Shown here one piece after another: positions 1-7,294 of a stretch of DNA of 27,381 nucleotides (the stretch's first letter is position 1; each line of letters starts with the position of its first letter). Made by a program: the position numbers and the translations under genes. The notes under the pieces are model-generated. The model was given only the letters and a program-made list of their open reading frames with translations, did not search any database and had not been told where the DNA came from. The DNA comes from Spirochaetaceae bacterium (lineage in GTDB: Bacteria > Spirochaetota > Spirochaetia > SZUA-6 > Fen-1364): the NCBI GenBank assembly GCA_003170115.1, contig PMZS01000340.1, positions 1-27,381 of the forward strand, in the 5' to 3' direction.

Positions 1-1044
1 GGCAGGTTCCCCGTCGTCACCCCCGCCTTCATCGACGCGCACTGTCACATCGGGATGGAGCGCTCGGGGGAACCGGGAACAGAGGGGGAGGCCAACGAGC
101 GGATGGAATCGCTCCTGTTCCTCGCCGACGCCCTTGATTCCGTCCAGATGGACGACAGCGCGTTTCGCGACTCAGTGGAGCTGGGCGTTCTGTATTCCTG
201 CGTTCTCCCCGGGAGCGGGAACATCATCGGCGGGAAGTCCGCCATCATCCGCAACTACGCCCGCAGCACGACGGAGGCACTGATCGCCCGTGCAGGCATC
301 AAGGCCGCCTTCGGTTACAACCCCATGTCCACACGGGACTGGAAGGGGACACGGCCCTATACCCGCATGGGGGCGCTCTCCCTGTTGCGCGCGCGGCTTT
401 CCCAGGTGAAGGCGAAACTCGACAAGCGCGGTACGCGGGCGAAGGCGGGGACCGACACTGCCCTCACCGCGGAGGAGCAGGTCGTGCGCGACATCCTCCA
501 GGGTCGGGAGACCCTGCGTGCGCACGTGCACAAGATCGACGACATCGCCTGCCTCCTTCGCCTGCAGGAGGAGTACGGCATTCATGTGACCGTCGAGCAC
601 GCCTGCGATGTGAACGACGGCCGCATCTATGCCGCGCTGAAGGACCGGGGCGTTTCCGTGGTTTTCGGGCCGTTGGACGCCTTTGCCTACAAGGTGGAGC
701 TGCGGCACGAGAACTGGCGCAACGTGCGGCACCTCCTGCAGAGCGGGGTCGATTTCGGCCTCATGACCGACCACCCGGTGATCCCCCAGCGCAACCTTCT
801 CCTCGAGTTGCGCTGGTTCATCAGGTGCGGTCTCAACCGCCAGGACGCCATCGAGATCATCACCCGCAGGAACGCGCAGATCCTCGGCATCGACGGAATC
901 CTCGGGACGCTGGGCAAGGGGAAATGGGCGTCCTTCTCCTGCTGGAACGGGGACCCCTTCGACGTCACACGCTACCCCGTCAAGGTCATCGCCGAGGGCG
1001 AGATCGTCTTCGAAGAAGGAGGGGCGAAGGCGGGGGAGGAATGA
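1..1044 (+). CDS. Amidohydrolase-superfamily protein, 5' end missing
   Basis: The reading frame is open from base 1, so the true start lies outside the window; 347 residues are visible. The first visible segment is the beta-strand 1 metal motif of the amidohydrolase superfamily (FIDAHCH, His14 and His16 of the visible part). Later come His175/His177 (RAHVHKIDD), His200 (VEHACD) and the Asp257-His258 pair (MTDHP), followed by the usual C-terminal segment 'GKWASFSCWNGDPF', where the second composite domain resumes. The layout resembles imidazolonepropionase-like and related cyclic-amide hydrolases of metal-dependent type. The substrate cannot be read from sequence. The stop overlaps the next gene's start by 4 bases, so it is co-transcribed with a 2-hydroxyacid dehydrogenase and a sugar-acid kinase, which suggests a role in a catabolic pathway. 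The family call is secure; specificity is open. Confidence 0.85.
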   Translation, partial: GRFPVVTPAFIDAHCHIGMERSGEPGTEGEANERMESLLFLADALDSVQMDDSAFRDSVELGVLYSCVLPGSGNIIGGKSAIIRNYARSTTEALIARAGIKAAFGYNPMSTRDWKGTRPYTRMGALSLLRARLSQVKAKLDKRGTRAKAGTDTALTAEEQVVRDILQGRETLRAHVHKIDDIACLLRLQEEYGIHVTVEHACDVNDGRIYAALKDRGVSVVFGPLDAFAYKVELRHENWRNVRHLLQSGVDFGLMTDHPVIPQRNLLLELRWFIRCGLNRQDAIEIITRRNAQILGIDGILGTLGKGKWASFSCWNGDPFDVTRYPVKVIAEGEIVFEEGGAKAGEE

Positions 1045-2015
1045 GCAGGTTCACCGTCGTCATCGCCGACGACCGCTACGCGGCGTACGATGAGGAAAAG
1101 GCCGTCCTCGCGGAAGTGGACGCGGAGGTGCGGGTGTTCTCATCCTCTTCCGCATCCGAGGCGCGCACGGCCTTCGCCGATGCCGATGCCATCCTGGTGA
1201 ACCTTTTTCCCATGACCGCCGACATCATCAAGGGCCTCCCGAAATGCCGGGTCATCTCCCGCTACGGCGTGGGCTACGACAACGTGGCGGTGGACGCCGC
1301 GACACGCAGAGGCATCTGGGTGACCTTCGTTCCCGACTACTGCTTCGAGGAGGTGGCTGACCACGCCCTTGCCCTCCTCCTGGGCTGCATCCGCAAGATC
1401 GGCTACAAGGACCGCATGATCCGCCAGGGAAAGTGGAACCTCCATCGGGACCAGCCCTGCTACCGCGTCGAAGGACGGACACTCGGCATCCTCGGTTATG
1501 GAAATGCGGCACACACCCTGCTCCGCAAGGTTTCGGGCCTCGGATTCGGCCGGGTGCTCATGTGCGATCCCTATGTGCGGGCTTCGACGGTGAAGGCGGC
1601 CGGCGCGGTTCTCGTCGACCTGCCGGTCCTGCTTGCCGAATCGGACTATATCTCCGTGCACGTGCCCCTCACCCCCGAGACGCGGCACATGATCGGGCGG
1701 GCGGAGCTTGCTTTCGTGAAGCCCGGCGCGATCCTCGTGAACACGGCACGGGGGCCGGTCCTTGACGAGCTCGCGCTGGCCGAGGCACTGCGGGACGGGA
1801 AGCTCGGAGGCGCGGGGCTTGATGTGTTCGAGGAGGAACCCCTGCCCCGAGACAGCCCCCTTCGGCAGCTGGACAACGTGATCTTCACGGACCACGCCGG
1901 CTGGTACAGCGAGGAATCGGTAGTGGAGCTGAAGACAAAGGCCGCGCGCAACGCCGCGGCCGTCCTCGCGGGGGGTGCGCCACCATACCCGGTGAACGTG
2001 GTGGGCACCCCGTGA
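1041..2015 (+). CDS. D-isomer-specific 2-hydroxyacid dehydrogenase, CtBP-like
   Basis: 324 residues, NAD(P)-dependent oxidoreductase of the D-2-hydroxyacid dehydrogenase family (phosphoglycerate dehydrogenase/CtBP group). The Rossmann loop is GYGNAA (residues 152-157), where the third Gly of the usual GxGxxG is Ala. The catalytic set is present: Arg237 in VNTARG, Glu266 in VFEEEPLP, and His285 in TDHAGWYSE. The 'HAGWYSE' context resembles C-terminal-binding-protein-like dehydrogenases more than SerA. There is no C-terminal ACT domain, which argues against SerA. I chose the ATG at 1041 because it overlaps the preceding stop (ATGA) and begins directly with the first beta strand; an open frame runs further upstream but lies inside the amidohydrolase gene. 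The next gene starts in its stop codon. It probably interconverts a 2-keto and a 2-hydroxy acid in the same pathway; the substrate is unknown. Confidence 0.88.
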   Translation: MSRFTVVIADDRYAAYDEEKAVLAEVDAEVRVFSSSSASEARTAFADADAILVNLFPMTADIIKGLPKCRVISRYGVGYDNVAVDAATRRGIWVTFVPDYCFEEVADHALALLLGCIRKIGYKDRMIRQGKWNLHRDQPCYRVEGRTLGILGYGNAAHTLLRKVSGLGFGRVLMCDPYVRASTVKAAGAVLVDLPVLLAESDYISVHVPLTPETRHMIGRAELAFVKPGAILVNTARGPVLDELALAEALRDGKLGGAGLDVFEEEPLPRDSPLRQLDNVIFTDHAGWYSEESVVELKTKAARNAAAVLAGGAPPYPVNVVGTP

Positions 2016-3043
2016 GCGGACGGGTCGTCACCTTTGGTGAGATCATGCTGCGGTTGAAGCCTCCGGGAGCGCAGCGCTTTTTCCAGAGCCCGCTGTTCGA
2101 GGCGACATTCGGAGGCGGGGAGGCGAACGTCGCCGCGGCACTTGCCCGTTTCGGGTGCGACGCGGCCTTCGTGTCGGTGATTCCCCCGAATGCAATTGGT
2201 GACGCCTGTGCCGGTGAGCTTCGACGGCAGGGGATCGACACGTCGCTTATCGTGCGCAAAGGCAGCAGGCTGGGCATCTATTTCCTGGAGGCGGGGGCGG
2301 GCCAGAGGCCTTCCGTGGTGATCTATGACCGTGGGGGAGCCGCGATTGCAGAGGCGCAGCGCGGGGATATCGACTGGGACAGGTGCTTTTCCGGGGCGGC
2401 ATGGTTCCACATTACCGGCATCACGCCGGCCATCTCCCGGTCCGCCTCTGAGTTGTCCATTGAGGCCGTGCGCAGCGCGAAACAGAAGGGTCTCACCGTC
2501 TCCTGCGACCTGAACTACCGAAAGAACCTGTGGAAATACGGCGCGAGCGCGGCCGAGGTGATGGGCGAGATCTTGCGGCACGTGGACGTCCTCATGGCGA
2601 ACGAGGAAGACTGCCAGCATGCCCTGGGCATCAAGGCGGAGGTTGACGTCGAATCCGGGGCGCTGGACCCCGCCCAATACCGAAGGCTTGCGGAGAAGGT
2701 TCTCTCAGCCCATCCCACGGTCAGCCGCATCGCCATTACGCTGCGCGAGAGCAGATCCGCGGACGACAATGGATGGTCTGCCGTTCTCCATGACCGGAAG
2801 GATTTCTTCGTCTCCCGGAGGTACGAGATCCGCGACATCGTGGATCGTGTCGGCTCGGGTGACGCGTTTTCCGCGGGGCTGATCTATGGGCTTCAGAACC
2901 TGGGCAGCCCGGCGGAGGCGCTGGAGTTCGCGGTGGCTGCCTCGTGCCTGAAGCATTCGATCCCGGGGGATCTGCCGCTGATCAGCGTGGCGGAGGTGAA
3001 GGCGCTCATGAGCGGCGCAGGCTCGGGCAGAGTGCAACGCTGA
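2012..3043 (+). CDS. PfkB-family sugar kinase, probable 2-keto-3-deoxygluconate kinase
   Basis: 343 residues with a GTG start at 2012 overlapping the preceding stop (GTGA). It belongs to the ribokinase/PfkB family. The N-terminal sugar-binding motif FGGGEANVA is at 33-41. The family signature DRVGSGDAF is at 278-286 with catalytic base Asp284 and the anion-hole Gly-Ser-Gly before it. The segment CDLNYRKNLW (165-174) is typical of 2-keto-3-deoxygluconate kinases, where the Arg contacts the acid group. The expected reaction is ATP-dependent phosphorylation of 2-keto-3-deoxygluconate to its 6-phosphate, which an aldolase then splits. It is the last gene of the + strand operon. A related sugar acid or fructose-like substrate is possible, so I leave the symbol blank although kdgK is the leading candidate. 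Confidence 0.85.
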   Translation: MSGRVVTFGEIMLRLKPPGAQRFFQSPLFEATFGGGEANVAAALARFGCDAAFVSVIPPNAIGDACAGELRRQGIDTSLIVRKGSRLGIYFLEAGAGQRPSVVIYDRGGAAIAEAQRGDIDWDRCFSGAAWFHITGITPAISRSASELSIEAVRSAKQKGLTVSCDLNYRKNLWKYGASAAEVMGEILRHVDVLMANEEDCQHALGIKAEVDVESGALDPAQYRRLAEKVLSAHPTVSRIAITLRESRSADDNGWSAVLHDRKDFFVSRRYEIRDIVDRVGSGDAFSAGLIYGLQNLGSPAEALEFAVAASCLKHSIPGDLPLISVAEVKALMSGAGSGRVQR

Positions 3044-3198
3044 ACCCCACGCAAATTGGCCCACAGGGCTTAAACATTATGCAAAAGGTAAAAAGCGCAA
3101 CTTTGTTTCACTTTCTGCGTTTCGCACAATGCGCAACCTGGCGTTCCGGGATTCTTCGCGAATAGCGCCCAAGATTTCACAATTGGCGATACGTAACC

Positions 3199-3228
3199 TT
3201 GAATAAGGTCACAAAGATGATCTAATAT
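3199..3228 (+). promoter_or_regulatory. Probable promoter of the toxin-antitoxin module
   Basis: A -35-like TTGAAT at 3199-3204 and a -10-like TAATAT at 3223-3228 are separated by 18 bases. The -10 box ends 6 bases before the ATG at 3235, so transcription would start at or next to that A. No Shine-Dalgarno site precedes either possible ATG. The boxes are imperfect (each 4 of 6 matches). Confidence 0.45.
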
Positions 3229-3234
3229 ATGGCT

Positions 3235-3483
3235 ATGAAGATAGCCAATATCGCAGAGCTGAAAAGTAAAATAAGCGAGTATCTTTCCGCCGTTGAAAAT
3301 GGAGAGGAAATCGAAGTACGGAAAAGAAACCTGCCAATCGCACGAATCGTTCCGATCGACAAGCCTGCGGCAAACAAGACGAAACTGGGCTGTGGTCGTG
3401 AAACAGGAAAGATCATCGGCGACATCACCGAGCCGTTCATGCCCGACGAAGACTGGGAGATGCTCAGGGCGGGGAAGGCATGA
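3235..3483 (+). CDS. Phd/YefM-family antitoxin
   Basis: 82 residues from the ATG at 3235. The N-terminus (MKIANIAELKSKISEYLS) and the following 'ENGEEIEVRKRNLPIARIVP' core form the Phd/YefM antitoxin fold: an N-terminal DNA-binding half that dimerises on its own promoter, followed by a C-terminal toxin-binding tail. Here the tail contains GKIIGDITEPF and ends in an acidic stretch (PDEDWEML). An in-frame ATG two codons earlier (3229) is possible, but 3235 fits the leaderless promoter geometry and the usual family N-terminus better. The toxin gene starts inside the stop codon (ATGA overlap), the standard arrangement for translational coupling in such modules. Autorepression is typical of the family. 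The 5' part is visibly less GC-rich than the flanking genes. Confidence 0.85.
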   Translation: MKIANIAELKSKISEYLSAVENGEEIEVRKRNLPIARIVPIDKPAANKTKLGCGRETGKIIGDITEPFMPDEDWEMLRAGKA

Positions 3484-3872
3484 ATGTCGTGTTGGATACC
3501 TGTGCAATTCTCTGGAGCATCCTGGCACCGGAGAATCTCAGCGTTCGTGCCGCCGAAGCGCTGGTGGATGAATCCGCGCGAGTGCTCGTTTCCCCCATCA
3601 GCTGCGCCGAGATCGCGTGCGGCGTGGAGCGCTCCCGCATCAGCCTGGATCGCCATTGGAAATCGTGGTTTCGCCACTTCATACAGCTCAACGGATGGCA
3701 GCTCGTCGATATCGACCTGAAGATCATGGAGGAAGCGTATTCGCTTCCCGAATACACCAACAGGGACCCGGCTGATCGAATCATCGTGGCCACGGCGAGG
3801 ATTTATCAATGTCCGGTCGTCACCGCGGACAGGCGTATTCGTGAGTACGCCCATGTCGATGTGACGTGGTAG
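3480..3872 (+). CDS. vapC: PIN-domain toxin, VapC-like ribonuclease
   Basis: 130 residues. The four-acid metal site of PIN-domain endoribonucleases is complete: Asp6 (VLDTCAI), Glu44 (SCAEIACG), Asp96 and/or Asp99 (NRDPADRIIVATA) and Asp117 (VVTADRRI). The DPADRIIVATA motif is highly characteristic of VapC toxins, which cleave tRNA or rRNA in a Mg-dependent way when not bound by their antitoxin. The gene overlaps the antitoxin stop by 4 bases. Its own stop lies 8 bases from the stop of the convergent trpA gene, with no visible terminator between them. The pairing of a Phd-type antitoxin with a PIN toxin is common. Cellular target and biological trigger cannot be inferred. Confidence 0.88.
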   Translation: MNVVLDTCAILWSILAPENLSVRAAEALVDESARVLVSPISCAEIACGVERSRISLDRHWKSWFRHFIQLNGWQLVDIDLKIMEEAYSLPEYTNRDPADRIIVATARIYQCPVVTADRRIREYAHVDVTW

Positions 3873-3880
3873 TGCGTTTC

Positions 3881-4651
3881 TCAGGCGCCGACCGTCTCCT
3901 GCGCTCCCGAAAGCTTCCGCACCATCTCCCGCACGGCAGAGGCGACGTCCCCTCCCGCGGCAACCAGCCGCACCAGCGCGCTTCCCACCACCACGGCATG
4001 CACGTGGGGTGAGACCGCCTGCACCTGTTCGCGAGTGGAAACGCCGAACCCGCCCAGGACCTTTGCTTTCCCTCCGTGATCCATTCGGGCGACCCGGGAG
4101 AGAAACTCGAGCCCGGAGGAATCGATTTCCGTGAAGGAACCCGTCGTTCCCGTCCGCAGCGTCACGTACAGGTACTCCGTTTCCAGCGTGCCTACGCGCG
4201 AAAGCCTCCCCTCCCTCATGGACGGGGAGAGGACCGGCACGGCGGCAAGTCCGAGCTTCGCGGCGGTTCTGAAAAGGCCCTCGTCGTAGTCGGGGGGCAG
4301 GTCGGGGACGATCACGCCGCGCGCACCGCACGCCCTGGCATCCGTCAGGAAGCGCTCCATCCCGCGGGTGAACACCAGGTTCGCATAGCTCATGATGAAC
4401 AGGGGCACGGTCACGAAGCGGCGGATCGCCTCGGCACACTCGAAGCCGGCGTCGACAGTGAAGCCCGCCTCCAGGGCGGCGCTGCATGCGCGCTGGATGT
4501 CCGGCCCGTCAGCGGTAGGATCGGAGAAGGGGAATTGCAGCTCGATGTATGCGCATCCTCCGTCGGCAAGCCCCCGGGCCACCTCGAGGGAGGAGACCCC
4601 GTCGGGATACCAGGCAACCATGTGAGCCATGATTCGGGAAGGGGCGCTCAT
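3881..4651 (-). CDS. trpA: Tryptophan synthase alpha chain
   Basis: 256 residues; the last gene of the trp operon. The alpha subunit splits indole-3-glycerol phosphate into indole and glyceraldehyde 3-phosphate and channels indole to TrpB. The family signature is present as IELQFPFSDPTADGP, giving catalytic Glu37 and Asp48 (equivalent to E. coli Glu49 and Asp60). The PDLPPDYDEG loop and the C-terminal phosphate-binding GGFGVSTREQV segment are also visible. The N-terminus is about a dozen residues shorter than in E. coli, but the start at 4651 is fixed by its 4-base ATGA overlap with the trpB stop. The product should act with TrpB in an alpha2beta2 complex. Confidence 0.96.
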   Translation of the reverse strand: MSAPSRIMAHMVAWYPDGVSSLEVARGLADGGCAYIELQFPFSDPTADGPDIQRACSAALEAGFTVDAGFECAEAIRRFVTVPLFIMSYANLVFTRGMERFLTDARACGARGVIVPDLPPDYDEGLFRTAAKLGLAAVPVLSPSMREGRLSRVGTLETEYLYVTLRTGTTGSFTEIDSSGLEFLSRVARMDHGGKAKVLGGFGVSTREQVQAVSPHVHAVVVGSALVRLVAAGGDVASAVREMVRKLSGAQETVGA

Positions 4652-5865
4652 CGGGCAGCCTCCTCCCGCAGGAAGGCCGTCCAGCGATCCGGGTCCAAAG
4701 CCCGGGCAAGGATGAAGAGGTCCTTGTCCCCCCGTCCCGACATGTTCACGACCAGTGATTTTTCCCGGGGGTAGTCCCGCGCAATGCGCATGACCTCCGC
4801 TGCCGCGTGCGCCGACTCCAGCGCAAAGACCAGCCCCTCGGTCCGGGCGAAGAATTGCACCGCATCCAGCGCCTCGCTGTCCGAGGCGGTCGTGAATTTG
4901 ATCCTGCCCTCTTCTCCGAGATGGGCGAGCTGGGGCCCGATGCCCGGGTAGTCCAGGCCGGCTGAGATTGAATGAGTGGAAAGGAGCTGACCGTCGCTGT
5001 CGGCGAGGAAGAGGGATTTGTATCCCTGCACGATCCCCGCGCGGCCCCGGCCGTTCATCCTCGCGGCGTGCTGCCCAGGGCCGCTGCCCCGGCCGCCTGC
5101 CTCCACTCCGATCAACACGGGTGAATCGGACTCGAGGAAGGCTGAGAAGAAGCCGATGGCGTTGGAGCCGCCGCCAACGCAGGCAACCAGGGCCGCGCAG
5201 TCCACGCCTTTCTCCCGAAGCTGCAGGGCGAGCTCCCGCCCGATGACCGACTGGAACTCCCTCACCATGTCAGGGTAGGGCGAAGGCCCCAGGGCGGAGC
5301 CCAGCAGGTAGTGGGTGGTGGGAAAGCTCGCTGCCCAGTCCCGCAATGCCTCGTTCACGGCGTCTTTCAGCGTCGCCGACCCCGTCGTGACCGATACGAC
5401 CTCCGCTCCGTATCGTTCCATCCAGAACACGTTCGGCCGCTGCCGGCGCATGTCCACTTCTCCCATGTACACGCGGCAGGGAATTCCCAGCCGTGCGCAG
5501 ACCGCCGCCGTGGCCACGCCGTGCTGTCCGGCACCTGTCTCCGCGATGATCCGGGTCTTCCCCATTCTCCGTGCCAGCATTGCCTGGCCGACCGCATTGT
5601 TGATCTTGTGCGCACCCGTGTTCGCCAGGCCCTCAAGCTTGATGTAGATGGAGGCCCCCCCGAGCTCGCGCGTTGCGTTCTCCGCTTTCAGGAGAGGTGT
5701 GGGCCGGCCGGCGAAGTCCCGAAGCGTCTCCTCCAGCTCCCGCGTGAATGCCGGGTCTGCAGCCGCCTGCAGGAAAGCTTCCTGCAGGTCGTCGAGAGGG
5801 GCCCGGAGCATCTCCGCGACGTACCTCCCGCCGAAGCTTCCGAAGAAGTCGTTATACCTTTTCAT
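4648..5865 (-). CDS. trpB: Tryptophan synthase beta chain
   Basis: 405 residues, the normal length for TrpB1. This PLP enzyme condenses indole with serine to make tryptophan. Lys87 in GAHKINN forms the PLP Schiff base, Glu109 in IAETGAGQHG is the catalytic acid, and the phosphate-cradling GGGSNAIG loop is intact. The N-terminal FGGRYVAEML motif is diagnostic. The ATG at 5865 is preceded 10 bases upstream by AGGAG and overlaps the 3' end of trpCF by 14 bases; the stop overlaps the trpA start by 4 bases. All of this indicates translation coupled along the trp transcript. Confidence 0.98.
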   Translation of the reverse strand: MKRYNDFFGSFGGRYVAEMLRAPLDDLQEAFLQAAADPAFTRELEETLRDFAGRPTPLLKAENATRELGGASIYIKLEGLANTGAHKINNAVGQAMLARRMGKTRIIAETGAGQHGVATAAVCARLGIPCRVYMGEVDMRRQRPNVFWMERYGAEVVSVTTGSATLKDAVNEALRDWAASFPTTHYLLGSALGPSPYPDMVREFQSVIGRELALQLREKGVDCAALVACVGGGSNAIGFFSAFLESDSPVLIGVEAGGRGSGPGQHAARMNGRGRAGIVQGYKSLFLADSDGQLLSTHSISAGLDYPGIGPQLAHLGEEGRIKFTTASDSEALDAVQFFARTEGLVFALESAHAAAEVMRIARDYPREKSLVVNMSGRGDKDLFILARALDPDRWTAFLREEAAR

Positions 5866-7294
5866 GCTTCCGAATCTCCTCGAAAAAGGCTTTCAGCCGC
5901 GCCGGGTCCTTCCTGCCGGGTGATTCCTCCAGCCCGCTGGATGCGTCGATCAGCTCGGGGGCCAGCCCGTCGAGGATCTCACCGACGTTCTCCGGCCTGA
6001 TGCCACCGGCCAACCACAGGGATCCCAGCTTTCCGGCTTCCCGCGCGAGCTCCGCCGGAATGCGGCCGCCCGTTCCACCTCCGGCGGCGGGAGACCACGC
6101 ATCGGCCAGGACCCTGGGGCTTCGGTACTCTCGCATTGCACCGATGTCCACGGGTCCCCGGATGCGCCTGGCCTTGAAGTACGGCCAGGCCATTTCCTCG
6201 CACTCTTCCGGGGTCTCGTCGCCGTGGAATTGAACGGCGTCGACCAGGCCTTGAGCCAGTAATTCCTGCACCGCCGGATCGAGCTGTCGGCCGCCCCCGT
6301 CGTTCCGAGTGACCACAACGGCAATCTTGATGATGTCCAGCCCTTTGAGGTCGTGCAGAAGTGAAGGATCGGCCCGGCGCTTCGACGGGGCAAGGACGAA
6401 CCCCAGCGCATCGGCGCCCCTCTCCCGGGCAGCAGCCGCGTCAGACGCCCGTGTGATGCCGCAGATTTTGACCAGCGGCCGGCCCGGCATCCGCCGCGCC
6501 CAGAGCCGGGGCCAGAATCTCCCCGGCCGGGATCGAAGTGCGCGTGCAAGATCGGGAATCGCCTGGGGCGTACGCATGGCCGTCTCACCGACGAGCACGC
6601 CGTCGAAGCCGGCGGAACGCGCAAGGAGGACATCCTCCGCCGAGCGGATCCCGGACTCGAAAACGGCGCGCGGTTTCCAGGAGACGCGAGGGAGCAGACC
6701 GACTGGGTCGAGCAGGTCGACCGTGAACGTGGCAAGGTCACGGCTGTTGAAGCCGATGAGCGGGGGCTCCACTGCGCGGCACTTTTCGACATCGTCGGCG
6801 TCGTGCAGCTCCACAAGGGCGCTCATGCCGAGGTGGAGAACCTTTCCGTGCATGGCGGCGAGCGTTTCCCGTTCGAGGAGAGACGCGATCAGGAGGACCG
6901 CGTCCGCCCCTGCCCGCCACGAGACCTCGACGTCCTCGAGGTCGAGCAGGAAGTCCTTCCTGAGCACGGAAAGTCCGGGCAGCGCCTCCTTGATGCTCAC
7001 CAGGTCCTCCAGGGATCCGTCGAACCGGTCCTGCTCGGTAAGCACCGATACGCTGCGCGCGCCGTGGTCCGCGTAGGTCCTCGCCTGTTTCACCGCGTTC
7101 AGCCCCGGGGCAATCCCGCCGCGCGAGGGAGAGCGGCGCTTCACTTCGCAGATGATGAACGGGTCGGCACCGAAGGGCACCAGGGGCGCCGTGCGGGAGG
7201 CGGGCAGCGCGGTGCCCATGGCGTGACCCTGCCGACGGATTCGATCCCGGCGAAAGGCAGCTATCTCGTGGAGGATCCCGCCGGCTGCGCTCAC
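5852..7294 (-). CDS. trpCF: Bifunctional indole-3-glycerol phosphate synthase / phosphoribosylanthranilate isomerase (TrpC-TrpF fusion)
   Basis: 480 residues combining two TIM barrels. Residues 1 to about 262 are TrpC: Lys52 (CEVKRRSPSRG), Lys113 (LRKDFL), Glu162 (VELHDADD), Asn183 (GFNSRDL) and Glu213-Ser214 (VFESGIRS) match its catalytic and binding set. From about residue 272 TrpF begins, with its general base Cys278 in VKICGITR, the QFHGDE strand at 355-360 and Asp398 (LADAW) as the general acid. The protein therefore isomerises phosphoribosylanthranilate and then cyclises the product to indole-3-glycerol phosphate. The start is GTG at 7294, overlapping the trpGD stop (GTGA). The order TrpC-then-TrpF is the same as in the enterobacterial fusion, but here TrpG-TrpD is fused as well. 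Confidence 0.96.
   Translation of the reverse strand: MSAAGGILHEIAAFRRDRIRRQGHAMGTALPASRTAPLVPFGADPFIICEVKRRSPSRGGIAPGLNAVKQARTYADHGARSVSVLTEQDRFDGSLEDLVSIKEALPGLSVLRKDFLLDLEDVEVSWRAGADAVLLIASLLERETLAAMHGKVLHLGMSALVELHDADDVEKCRAVEPPLIGFNSRDLATFTVDLLDPVGLLPRVSWKPRAVFESGIRSAEDVLLARSAGFDGVLVGETAMRTPQAIPDLARALRSRPGRFWPRLWARRMPGRPLVKICGITRASDAAAARERGADALGFVLAPSKRRADPSLLHDLKGLDIIKIAVVVTRNDGGGRQLDPAVQELLAQGLVDAVQFHGDETPEECEEMAWPYFKARRIRGPVDIGAMREYRSPRVLADAWSPAAGGGTGGRIPAELAREAGKLGSLWLAGGIRPENVGEILDGLAPELIDASSGLEESPGRKDPARLKAFFEEIRKHEKV

Noticed and set aside
3229..3234. Antitoxin start at ATG 3229
   Set aside because: It would overlap the -10 box and has no ribosome site; 3235 fits the common leaderless spacing and the family N-terminus. 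It remains possible.
3222..4487. 421-residue - strand open frame across the toxin-antitoxin module and trpA
   Set aside because: It is antisense to the toxin pair and out of frame with trpA, both of which show family motifs.
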